Part shown: piece after piece, positions 33,301-43,880 of the stretch
Layout: each line of letters begins with the position of its first letter
Numbering within the stretch: the stretch's first letter is position 1
NCBI GenBank assembly: GCA_017163975.1
Contig: JAFFSR010000347.1
Coordinates: 2,902,001-2,966,000 of the forward strand
Length of the DNA stretch: 64,000 nt
Direction: 5' to 3'
From: Anastatus disparis
Taxonomy: Eukaryota > Arthropoda > Insecta > Hymenoptera > Eupelmidae
Translations under genes and position numbers: made by a program
Notes under the pieces: model-generated
What the model saw: only the letters and a program-made list of their open reading frames with translations
What the model was told of the DNA's origin: nothing
Databases searched by the model: none

Positions 33301-33985
33301 CTTATAATTAGCTTTTACCAAGTTCACTACAATCTTAAATTCAGCTAAATTAAGCTAATTTTTATCTATTTCAAAGCTCCAATTTAGCTTAATTCAGTTA
33401 TTTTCTAGCTAATTACAAGCTTAAATCCAGCTAAATTTAATGCTGAAATGTAGGTCCAAAAATGAGGGGCACATTTCTGACGAAGACAGCGATGAAAGCG
33501 GCGATATACTTTCAATAGTATAGAGAGAATATAATATAAATAGATCTAAAATGCAGCTAAAATGCAGCTGAAATCAAATCAATATTTACCTAAAATTGCT
33601 TAAAATTAATATAAATTTTAGTTAAATTTTAGCTAATTTCCATCTAAATTCTGCATAAATATAGCTAATTTTAATATTAAATTTAGCTAACTTTTGATTT
33701 GATGTAGCTAACTTTAAGCTAAATTTTAGTTAAATTTCAGTTAGATTTTAGCTAAATTCAGTTAGATTCTAGCTAACTAAAAACAAATCAAATTCTTATA
33801 CACAGCGGCAGCAGCAGCGAAATCTTTTTATAATATAGAGAAATAACGCTAGCTTTTAGTTAAAGAACAGCTAGATAAATCTATATTCCAGCTAACTCTT
33901 AGCTGATTTTCAGCCAACTTTTAACCATTTTCTAAATAACTTATAAGTAACTTTTCGCTGACTTTCAGCTTGCTTTAAGCTAATG
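33300..33985 (+). repeat. AGCTAA-rich degenerate tandem array, left part
   Basis: Dense variants of TTTAGCTAAATT/CAGCTAA alternate with a more complex block. That block (AAATGAGGGGCACATTTC, then a CGGC/CAGC stretch and TATAGAGA) appears at 33455-33525, in shortened form at 33797-33845, and again at 37905-37975 after the LINE, where AGCTAA variants resume at 37795-37890. A higher-order unit of a few hundred bp is implied. The LINE inserted within the array. Confidence 0.75.
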
Positions 33986-33999
33986 AATTTTTGCCCAAA

Positions 34000-36900
34000 G
34001 AAAAATATTTTAATTTTAAAAAATTAAAAAAGTATGCCAAAGAAAAAGGCTTTAAAATTGTTTGGCACAGACATAGCAAATTTCTGGTGAGGAGGGAAAG
34101 AGGATAGAGAGCTCACAATTTTTTTAATGAAAATGACTTAGATAATTTATTGACAGATAATAAGAAATTAGAAAATGGTGTAAATGTAACTAATGAAAAT
34201 TCTGAAACTCCATCGAATATTAAGTGCAATAATAATATATGTTATAATAATGAAGCCTCTGATCTTCAACGAAATATGTCGACAAATCAATTATTAAGTA
34301 CAAATAATGGAGTAACGTCGAATGTGGCCTCTCCCCAATGACTGCGCCAGGCCTTCTGTGAGAGTCGTAAAGGAAGGAGGGGTGAACTGCGAGCGTGCTT
34401 TCTGAATGTGACTTCAGTGAGGGCTCACATTAGGCAGGTACGTAAGTTTCTAAGTGGTGGTCCTTCTTGTGACATATTTGGAGCGGCTGAGACCTGGCTG
34501 GGTCTATCTGTTTCGGATGACGTCATTTGGGTCGAGGCTTATACAGTATTCAGACAGGACAGAAACTTGCGTGTTGGAGGAGTTGCATTGTATATTAAAG
34601 ACAATTTGAAGTGCACTATTTTGGCTACTTCGGATACTGAAACTAATCATAATGAAGGTAAAACGGAGGTACCTGAGTATATTTTTTGTTCCATGCAATT
34701 GGGCAGCTCCGAAGCCGTTTTAGTTTCTGTTATTTATCGACCTTCTGCAATTTCCTTTTTGAGAAATACCGATTTTTTGGATAACTTGAGAATTTTCGCC
34801 TCTGAATACTCTCATAAAATTATAATGGGAGACCTAATATTTATTAATAAATAATTAATAAATTGTCGGCTGAGCTTTCGTTACAGTTGGTTCAGCACGG
34901 TGCCACGCATCACACTCCAACGTCTCACACGTGGAATGACCTGATTCTTGTGGACGATAATGACGCAGTACTTGACGCACGCAACTAACCGGCGAATTTT
35001 CACAGTCGGCACAACTTAATTAATGTATGTATTTCATGTAATCATATCAAGATAGATAATAAAATAATTAAGTATAGAAATTATAAAGATATCTGTCCAA
35101 ACTTATTGGTACAGAGTTTGGCCGGCTGTGATTGGACGCCATTTACAGTTGGTACAGTTGGCCTGAAATCTGCACTTGGCTGCCTCTGTGACAACCTTAC
35201 GGCAGCAATACAAAATCTGGTGTCACTAAAAACACTTAAAATTGGTGAAGATAAATTTTTTTGGATAGATAAAGAGTTGTCGCGGATGCGGCACAAGAGA
35301 GATGCCACGTATCGTAGATTTAAACGGACAAAGGAGGAGCGATATCTCTCCGAATTTTTGCAACTGCGTAAAACAATAGATGAATGGACGGAACAAGCTA
35401 AAACAAATTATTATCATAATGAACCGTTCGATGCTCTTGCTAGAGGTAATGTCTGGAAGGAGTTAAAAGACCTGGGACTTCTGTCCGGACCTCAAGGGGA
35501 CTTAAATAGATTCACTCCAGATGAGCTTAATGCACATTTTGCAGGGGTGTCAGTCTCGCCACACGATGATACTGCGGAACGTAAAGGGATTCTTTCTGAG
35601 TGTAGTGAAAGTGGCTTTGCTTTTAAGCCAATTAATATTAATGATGCAATTCTTGCGATTTCGCATTTTTCATCACAGGCTTGTAACGAGGATGGCATCC
35701 CGCAGAGTGTGATACTTAAAGCACCACCGGTTATTGGAGAGCATCCTGTGACTCTGTTCGATTCCTCTTTTGCGCGGGCGGTCTTTTCTTGCCTTTGGAA
35801 GTGTGCACGCATTGTGCCTTTGAAGAAGTGCCCTGCACCTAAAATGCCTAAAGATTTTAGGCCCATAGCAATATTATGTTTTCTTTCAAAGGTTCTCGAG
35901 AAGATTGCCCACGACCAACTGCAAGAGTATATTATAACACACAAAATACTTGACTCTTGGCAGACTGGCTTCAGAAAGCATTATTCTACGCAGGCTGCCA
36001 TACTTAAACTTACAGACGACATAAGATCAGGTCTTGACAAGAAACTTGCCACGTTACTACTTCTATTTGACTTGAGTAAGGCTTTCGACACGATCTGCCC
36101 CTCCAAATTGCTTGCGAGGCTTAGATCGATGGGGCTATCCAAGGCTGCACTTAAATGGATTAGATCCTATTTATCAGGTAGGAAACAAATGGTTTCTACA
36201 CACTTAAAAGAGGATTCATATTGGCTAACAACCAATCTAGGAGTTCCACAGGGTTCAGCGCTGGGGCCTCTGTTGTTTTGCCTTTACATTAATATCATAC
36301 GTGACACACTCGACCCCTGTTTCGTCGAGCACATACTATATGCTGATGACCTCCAAATCTATACTCAGATCCCTCATGAACATCTGAATGAAGTTATTTG
36401 TATTATGCAGAGGGCAGGCAGGACGGTGTCGGGATAAGCTGTCGATGCTTCTCTCACATTAAATGCAAGCAAAACTGAAGTGATCGTTTTTGGCAGTAGT
36501 CGATTTATTAATGACTTTCATGCTGGTGAGTCAAGAACGATTGAGGTTAAGGGAGGTGTCGACATATCTTTCACTGATACCGTTACGAGTTGTGCTTGAC
36601 GCTGAGTTGTCGTGGGAGCTGCACATTAATATGGTGATTAAAAAATTTAATAGGATAATGTATGGTTTGCGGTTCTTCCATCGGTACACCACTGAAGCCC
36701 TGCGTAAACAACTCGCAGCCGCCTTGCTGTTTCCACACCTCGTCTACTGCTCAGTAGTTCTGCTCGATGCTTCGCTGGGGTTGAGAGGACGATTACAAAG
36801 ACTACAAAATTCATGTGTGAGATATGCATTAGGCGTAGGAATGGGCGATCATTTCTCTCCTCATAGAGCTGCGCCTGGTTTGCTGCGTACTGATTCCAGG

Positions 36901-37793
36901 AGACAGTATTTTATGGCTGTACTTATGTACAAAATCGTGCGCATGAATACTCCTGAGTATCTAATGAGTCTCTTTACTAGATATGTACCTAGGGTAGCCA
37001 CTAGGGGAGAGATTGAGAATTTCGCAGTGCCCTCCATGCGTACTGAGACTGGAAAAAATTCCTTTTAAGTTCAAGGTGCGCATTTTTGGAACTCCCTGCC
37101 CGCTGATATAAAAAATCTTCCATCGCTGGGCAGGTTCAAGTCGATTTTGACGAGGTACTTACTTGACCTCGAATGAACTTAGTTTTAAGTATTTTAATTT
37201 TTATCTTAATTTATTTTGTTTTGTCTTATATATAGATTTAAGGTGTGAATGTATTTATTAGCGTGAATGATGGATAAATAAATGCAGAAAGAATGAGTGG
37301 ATCTATTTTTATTAGCAGTCATGATATCTTCGGTATCAAGTTTTTATTCTTCGAATGTTATTATTTTTTTTTTTTAATTTTTAATTTTTAATTATTTATT
37401 ATTACTTTGTTGTTGTATTGTCCAATTTTATTTTTATAGTATTGTCCAATTTCATTTTTATAGTATTGTCCAATTTTATTTTTATTTGTGTCATGACAGT
37501 GATTTATTTTTTATATTATGTTATTTGATTTCAATTCTATGACTGATAGATATTTAAGAATTATTTTTATTGTAATTCATGTTTTTTTTGTTTTCTGCAT
37601 GTATTCAGAATAGTCTGTGATATCGCTTTTATATAGTGACTTACTGATACAGTATTACATATTAATTTTAATATTCGACTGTAATATCTTATCTAATTAT
37701 GCGCAATACTTTATATAGAATTATTACTTATTGTTTGATGTATTACACACCTCTTTGTACTCTTTTTACAAAATAAATCAATATCTATCTATC
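34000..37793 (+). mobile_element. non-LTR retrotransposon, CR1/Jockey type, degenerate
   Basis: A LINE inserted in the AGCTAA array: an Asn-rich remnant that may be the end of ORF1 (in-frame stop at 34339), ORF2 with endonuclease and reverse transcriptase (34342-37176), a 3' UTR of about 600 bp containing a three-fold TATTGTCCAATTTTATTTTT repeat (37414-37490), and an ATCTATCTATCT tail at 37781-37792. Absence of RNase H and the simple-repeat tail fit CR1/Jockey-type LINEs. The 5' boundary and target duplication could not be fixed. Confidence 0.85.
34342..37176 (+). pseudogene. LINE ORF2: AP endonuclease + reverse transcriptase
   Basis: Endonuclease: CFLNVTSVRAHIRQ, FGAAETWLG (catalytic E), VLVSVIYRPSA and IIMGDL up to 34854, where a frameshift/stop occurs; then THHTPTSHTWNDLILVD (about 34900-34960). 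The reverse transcriptase frame opens near 35106: PKDFRPIAILCFLSKVLEKI, LFDLSKAFDT (motif A), NLGVPQGSALGPLLF (motif B) and LYADDLQIY (motif C, active-site YADD about 36340). A TAA at 36435-36437 and a frameshift near 36590 precede the thumb region (LSWELHINMVIKKFN) and the typical C-terminal WNSLPADIKNLPSLGRFK, ending at TGA 37174-37176 after a further stop at 37066. The catalytic residues survive but the protein is cut into at least four pieces. Confidence 0.9.
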
Positions 37794-37984
37794 TAGCTAA
37801 ATTATAGCTAAATTCATCTAAATTTTAGCTGACTTTTAGCTGATTTTAGCTAAATTTTTACTGAATTTTAACTGAATTTTAGCTAAATGAAGGTTACGAA
37901 ATGAGTAGCCGAAAATGAGGGGCATATTTCAGACGGCGACAGCAGCGATATATTTTTAATAATATAGAGAAACATATATAAAAA

Positions 37985-38565
37985 AAAAAATTTAATAAAT
38001 AAAAAAGTGCCGATTCTTCGATTTTTTTTTGGAATTCGATCCTAAATGTGTCTAGAATCATGTCCAAAGGGAAAATCTGAGGTGCAAAAACTTCATGGTC
38101 AAAATTATTCAAGGGCCATCGTGAACTATTCTTTATTTTTTATAATTTCGTAAAGGAATAATATTTTCATATGCTGTAACTACTATTTACAAGGGATTTG
38201 ATCTCGGCTTTCATTTAAAAAAATTCTAGGCTTCTAGCTATTAATACTAAAGAACTATAAGCGTTTGAATATTTAGTGATTTTCTTTAATTGCCTATAAT
38301 TATGGAAATATTGAGCGTTAGAGTTTAGTAAGTTGACGTTTTTTATGTTTTTATATCCAAAATCATCTCCCGAAATCTGCATCCCAATACCCTGACACTT
38401 TCCTTGTAAGTGGACGTTTATTACATACTAAATGCTATCTATTTAATTTAAGATCTACGAAGCTAGTAGTCCTGCACTGTTGGTTTGAAAACTTATTTTG
38501 GTCTGATCAAATGTAGTCACATAAGGAAAAAAACCATTATTTTGTAATATTTTTACTCAATTATT
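37985..38565. repeat. inverted partial copy of the 14031-14640 repeat
   Basis: 37985-38125 is the inverse of the foldback arm (TCTGAGGTGCAAAAACTTCA, GGTCAAAATTATTCAAGG) and 38126-38565 the inverse of its left neighbour at 14031-14496, ending at ATTATTTAATGG. The foldback is reduced to one arm here. It directly follows the AGCTAA array. Confidence 0.8.
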
Positions 38566-38598
38566 TAATGGCGTACATGACATATGAGTGGCGAAATC

Positions 38599-39862
38599 TT
38601 AAGAATTTCTAATAAAATCGGCACTCTTCTTGGACAGATCATAGGTAGTAGCATAATGTTTGACTGAACCTCCAATGCTGTCAGAAGCGACTTTACCATG
38701 ACCTGTTGCAGAAGAATACCATTTTTTGCTTACTTTTGAATTTAAAAGTTTGTAGAATTGATATTTATTTTTGAAATGACTCACAGTTTCATCGAAAATG
38801 CTTATGATTATATCAAACTCTTGCAAAATGTGTTTTCGTTTTAAATTGTTGATAATTAAATACGTAGCCATAAAAGAGTAAGGCGGATCATCTTTGATAT
38901 CGTCGGAGACAATGACATAACTAACTGTTTTATCGTTTCCAAAGTAGCATACTGATGTGAATATTGATAATTGATTTTTACTCTAATGGTAGCTTTGAAT
39001 TTTATTCTAAAGTAGGATTGTCCAATTTCCTACAAAATTGAAATGAATAACTAATTGTGAGTGACTTATTTTTGCTAAAAGTTTGATCTCTTAAATTGCA
39101 ACGCGTTGAATTTTTTTAACCATTTTATGAGCACTTCCAGTAAGAGCGTGTTCTCTTATCTGATTTTTTCCGAACACTGTTAAGTATTTCTTCATATAAA
39201 TTTTCTTCTGTCAAAGAAATCACTTTTAAATCAATACTATCTCCAATTAGACATTCTTTACATTCTCTTTGTACACATTTTATATCATTTTTGAACAAAA
39301 AAATTAAGAATATATTTTTAATTCCAAATCCACAATGTTACGTTTATTCTCTTATAATTATCCAAAGCATCCAACAGAAGTTTAAGCTTTTCACAATAAA
39401 CGCAAAGACACGAATCGGTGGGCCGATGTGGTATAGTTCACTTTGGTCTGAAAGCATAGAATGTTGATCAACCGATTTTTGTTTTCAATATATATTATAT
39501 TGATACTCTGAGATATTTTAATAGGTGAAATATTTAATTTCAAATTATTTGAGGTTTGATTGAGCAGTTCCACCACAACCTCCTTATGAAAGATTTCTTC
39601 TGAAGATTGTTGACTGCTCGAAGTCGATGAAATGGGTGTATTTTCAACTTCACAAGAAGATTTTGTAACACGAAAGACATACTTCATCTTTCCTAGAACA
39701 AGAAATCTTTAGATACAAGCGCTCTAAAGATTCCGTTAGATTACCTAATTCTCTAAACGGATTTTCGGAGTAATTGTAAAAAACTTTTTTATGCCTTTTT
39801 TTCAAATCTTTGCACTTTATCTTAGCAATCAGTGATGCCATCATTATTTTGTTTCTCGTCAA
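38599..39862 (-). pseudogene. degenerate transposon-type gene with ATGHGK...IGG block
   Basis: Minus-strand pieces in order: an N-terminal segment (KDLKKRHKKVFYNYSENPF, then ISCSRKDEVCLSC with a CxxC) from 39862; a Ser-rich linker with STSSSQQSSEE; DIKCVQRECKECLIGD (about 39240-39290); then VIVSDDIKDDPPYSFMATY, ISIFDETVSHFKNKYQFYK and WYSSATGHGKVASDSIGGSV near the 3' end (38599-38900). Several stops and frame changes separate them. The last three blocks recur in many insect repeat-borne proteins; the aspartates in SDDIK and FDETVSHFK could be catalytic in a nuclease-like core, but I cannot name the superfamily. A relic of a DNA transposon is likelier than a host gene. Confidence 0.5.
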
Positions 39863-40029
39863 GGCAAAAAAAATTATTTTTTGACAATTTTATTTTATCT
39901 TACCATTTTCATATATTTGAATGCGTTAAATTGTTAATGAGAATGCAAAAAGCGAATCGTTGTCACCTTGCAATGGCATACGTCAAGCTCCTACATACCG
40001 AATTCAAATAGTAGGCTCAAAATTCTAAC

Positions 40030-40175
40030 AGCATAAAATAGTACATTGTGTACCAAGGGTGCCAAATTGGGGATTCCGGCCAGAGTACGAATGAGTGCCA
40101 GAGCGAAGCGAGGGCGCTAAATTCGCACGAGGGCCGCGAATCCCCTTGCACCCGTGGTACACATATTGTTTTTTT
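40030..40175. repeat. GC-richer hairpin repeat, relative of 19252-19365
   Basis: AATAGTACATTGTGTACCAA GGG... pairs with ...CCCGTGGTACACATATTG; interior contains two CG-rich short arms (GGGGATTCCGGCC / GGCCGCGAATCCCC). Overlapping short ORFs on both strands arise from the palindrome. Confidence 0.65.
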
Positions 40176-40379
40176 ATCCAAAGGGTGAAAAATTCGATTT
40201 CTATGCTTGTCAAGCGGTGTGCCCACTTGACAAGCATAGAAAATCTAAGTTCGCGCCCTGAGGGTCAAAAAATTAATTTCAAACTTAAAATAACCAAAAT
40301 TTCTTTAAACCCAAAATTGTCACAACTTCGGTTCTAATTGATCAGAAAATTTGGTCGGGGGTTTATTTTAAAGATTTTT

Positions 40380-41640
40380 GTTAATATTTTTGATATATTA
40401 ATGAATAGAAGCATAAACGAATTGTAAGAAGACGAATAGTTAAAAAAGTGGCACAATGCGCCTTGGTATCAAAGCTTTCGTCAAAACGATAAAAAATCTG
40501 TTTGAAAAAATAAGGCAAAATCGCATGTTCTCACCAATCTCAAAAGTTATTATTTTCTATTTATAAAAACATAAAATTTTCAAAATCCAAAAATAAATTA
40601 TTTAGTTTTTAAAAAATCGCGTTTGAAAAAAATCGCCTTTTCTCGGTTTTTTATGAATAACTCAGAGAGATCAACTTGTATCGCAAAAATCAGAACAACA
40701 TTTAGAACAAGACTGGATTCCGCATATTTTCTTTAAAAGAAAGTTTAAAAAGCTCGACAATTGACGGAGCTTCATCAATTTAAAAGTTAAGGTTCATCTT
40801 CAATTTTTCAATTTTTATTTTTACATCCAATTCCAAATACGCTGTAGCAAGAAAATAGTAAATTATGCAACTAGGGAGAAATAAACTTTGCTCTTAAGTT
40901 GCATATAGTGTTTTATTCCCTTTTCAACCGTGTCCACTTTTTTAACTTAGAAAGAGCGGGACCGATAGAAAAAATTAAATTAAATTTTAATTAGAAAATT
41001 AGATTTGTTGTTTAAATAAATTTTTTTTTAATTTTATGTATTTAAATTATAACTAACTCTAATATTTATCGTGATTCAATAATCAATAATTGTTATGCAT
41101 TATGTAGTATTTTTAAATAAATAATTATGTTTATTAATAAAACTAAAAAAAATTAATAATATGTTCATTATTAAATATTAATAAACCCAATTTTAAAAAT
41201 CTACGAATAACTTTTTATCAAATTGAATATTATTTTTTTTCAATAAAATGTTAATATTAAAATGTTTTTTTTCTAATTTTTTGTATTAGTTAGCATTTTT
41301 ATTAAATTTTTACAATAATTAATAAAAATTTTCAATTATTCATAAAATTGTATAAATTTTTAATTTAGCGGGAGAAAAGTACTTTTCTCTCGCTAAATTC
41401 GGGAGAAATGAAATAAAATTTTAGACGTATGATATGACTTTCTTTCGGCCCGATTTTCGAGTTAAAAAAGTGGCCATCACTGTTGAGATGAGAATAAAAA
41501 CATTTTTTCGAGCGTTCTACGAGGTAAATTTTATCTTCATACATATATTATAAGGTATTTTTATCATTTATAAAAGAAAAAACAATTCGATCAGTAACGG
41601 CCTGCATGAATCTGAATGGAATACGTCACGAATAAAAATG
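40380..41640. repeat. dispersed repeat, inverted relative to 19130-19880
   Basis: ATGAATAGAAGCATAAACGA, AATGCGCCTTGGTATCAAAG and CATGAATCTGAATGGAATAC match inverted segments around 19810, 19755 and 19140. The middle (40870-41500) is longer here and includes a perfect short palindrome, AGCGGGAGAAAAGTACTTTT with its inverse, at 41370-41400. No gene. Confidence 0.6.
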
Positions 41641-41651
41641 ATTAATCAAAT

Positions 41652-42060
41652 TTTAGTATTATGAAGACGCTGGATCTTTCCATCCTTTTTTACTTAAAAA
41701 ATGTAGGTTTTTGGAAAAACTGGTGATTACTGAAAATTAAGAGTTGTCTGCAACTTGTACAGTAAAAAGCAATATTCTTTTTGATGGAGACAAATCAATT
41801 TTGATGTTTTGTTTTTAAGAAAAGTTTGACATACTTAAAAAATCATAACTTAGGCTAGAGAATACGATTTTTTAAGTATGTCAAACTTTTCTTGAAAACA
41901 AAGCATCAAAATTGATTTGTCCTTATCAGAAAAAATATTGCTTCTTACTGTACAAGTTGCGGACAACTCTTAATTTTCATCAATAATCACTAGTTTTTCC
42001 AAAAACCTACATTTTTCAAGTAGAAAAGGATAGAGAAATCCAACATCCTCTTATCGTAGT
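41652..42060. mobile_element. 410-bp foldback MITE
   Basis: Arms 41652-41840 and 41868-42060 are inverse complements: CTTTCCATCCTTTTTTACTT, AATTAAGAGTTGTCTGCAAC and AAAGTTTGACATACTTAAAA each recur inverted. No ORF. Confidence 0.85.
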
Positions 42061-42299
42061 AATTACGAGGTAAATATCTTAATAAAAAATATTAAGTTAA
42101 TTCTCTCCTCAACAAAGCGCAACTTTAGAAAAAATTAATTTTATATTCCTTTATTTCATAACTTTAAAAGTACTAATATTATTTTTTCACACGCAGGGGC
42201 AAAATTTAATTTTCAATACCTATTTTCAGGAAGTAAAATAGCTTCTTTTTTCCCTCGGGAGAAAAAAAAAACTATTTTTACTCCTTGAACATAGATATT

Positions 42300-42500
42300 G
42301 AAAAATGAATTTTTCGCCATATCCTGCCCGAAACTACGACTTTCGTCCCGGCGCCGAAAAACAAAAGTCATAGTATCGGCCCGGGTATGGCGAAAAATAG
42401 TATACACTCCACGGGAGGTAAAATGGCGACCCCATAGCACTTTATATAATTATATGTGCTATGGACTCGCCAATACTTTACCTTCCTTAGTGTGTAATAT
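42300..42500. repeat. two adjacent GC-richer hairpins
   Basis: TTTTTCGCCATA...GCCCG pairs with CGGGTATGGCGAAAAA (42310-42400), and GGAGGTAAAATGGCGA with CCATAGCAC pairs with GTGCTATGG...TTTACCTTCC (42413-42486). Several short overlapping ORFs on both strands come from this symmetry. Confidence 0.6.
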
Positions 42501-42799
42501 ACCATTTCCTCTTTTGTGTAAAAAAATAATATGTTAACCATGGACGTAGAATAGGTGTTCATCGCGAGTCTTTATTGTCGCCCTAGCTTCGCTTGTGCGA
42601 CAAACCCGACTCGGGCAAAAAAAACCTATATTTCCCTCTTGGTTAACAATCTACTATTAATGTACTTACTAACAAAAAAGATTTTTAAAGTGAAAAAATT
42701 CAAATTGTTGAATTAAATAAAAATGAAAGATTTAAGCAATGATGAATGAAATAATAAAAATAATCTTTTTATTTTGAAGGGGGGTACAGATAAAATCTT

Positions 42800-43160
42800 G
42801 TTTTTTAATAAAAAAATGACGTTTTTAATTTTTAATTTTTGACTCATAGCACCTATAACATAATCCATGCGTGATGTTTTTTAAAACCATCTAATGAATC
42901 TATAAAAAAATTTTCAGCACGAAATATTAAAAACTGTGGGACTAGTACTATTTTAACTGTTGCCTCATTTACCTCTAAACCAAGTAGAGGTTAAAATACT
43001 ACTAGTCTCACAGTTTTTAATATTTCGTGATGGAAATTTTTTTATAGATTCTTTAAATGGTTTTGAACAACGTTACGCATGGATTATGTTATAGGTGCTA
43101 TGAGTCAAAAATTAAAAATGAAAAACGTCATTTTCTTTTTTTGAAAAACAAGATAATTAT
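42800..43160. mobile_element. 360-bp foldback MITE
   Basis: Arms 42800-42965 and 42983-43160 pair along their length: AAAAATGACGTTTTTAATTT, CATAGCACCTATAACATAAT and GAAATATTAAAAACTGTG recur inverted. Loop about 20 bp (CCTCTAAACCAAGTAGAGG is itself palindromic). No gene. Confidence 0.85.
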
Positions 43161-43581
43161 TATAAGAAAAAATGATCAAAACATAATTAAATCACTGGTC
43201 AAGCCGACTTCGAAAGTCAGACTAAATTTCCATATCTTACAAGGAGAGCATTTGACCTCTGGGAAACGGATTTAGCTGCAGGATATAATTCTTTGATGAA
43301 AAAAAAATGAACATGTGTTTTTTCTTCAGTGCTAATAGGCCCTACAAACGGCGATATAGACATTTCTTTGAAAATATAGAGAAAAAAAGCGTTTATAAGA
43401 ACTTGAATAACTAAACAACTGAGATTTGGACTCGGACCGTCGCAGTGAACAGACGTGTTTGCGGGAGCTCCGTGACTAACCGTATAGTCTCGTGTTTCTA
43501 TTGTGTGTTATCCGTTTACAAGTGTATATAGAATAAAGCCATCAAAAGTTTCGATTTTTCGCGAGTTTCTCTTCAACATCA

Positions 43582-43880
43582 TGGCCCCCCACTGGGAAAA
43601 GCCAACTATCTCAAAGGTCAATTCTAGTTTTTCAATAAAAAGTCAACCTAAGCTATGCAGGCATCACACAGAAGATAACAAAAGGAGAACAAGGAATAGT
43701 ACTGTATTGCGTAGAGGGACTAACTCTGACGGATTACACCTGCGCTATCAGAGACATTGTCCAACCAGTAAATGTCATATCGTCGTCAAGAGTCTCAAGT
43801 AATCGTATCTGCATCTTTCTGCCAAGAAAAAATTTAGTTAATGACCTAACCAAAAAATACAAAAGCACAACCTAGAGTCT
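43582..43880 (+). pseudogene. LINE ORF1 N-terminal part
   Basis: Starts at ATG 43582 (MAPHWEKPTISKVNSSFSIK). After about 35 residues the protein-like reading changes frame to GIVLYCVEGLTLTDYTCAIR, then VNVISSSRVSSNRICIFLPR, a gag-type segment, to about 43875. An inverted copy (49665-49850, minus strand) carries the same segment with fewer breaks in that frame, showing a one-base indel here. Coding is abandoned at 43880-43900, where the sequence switches to inverted ORF2 DNA. Confidence 0.65.
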
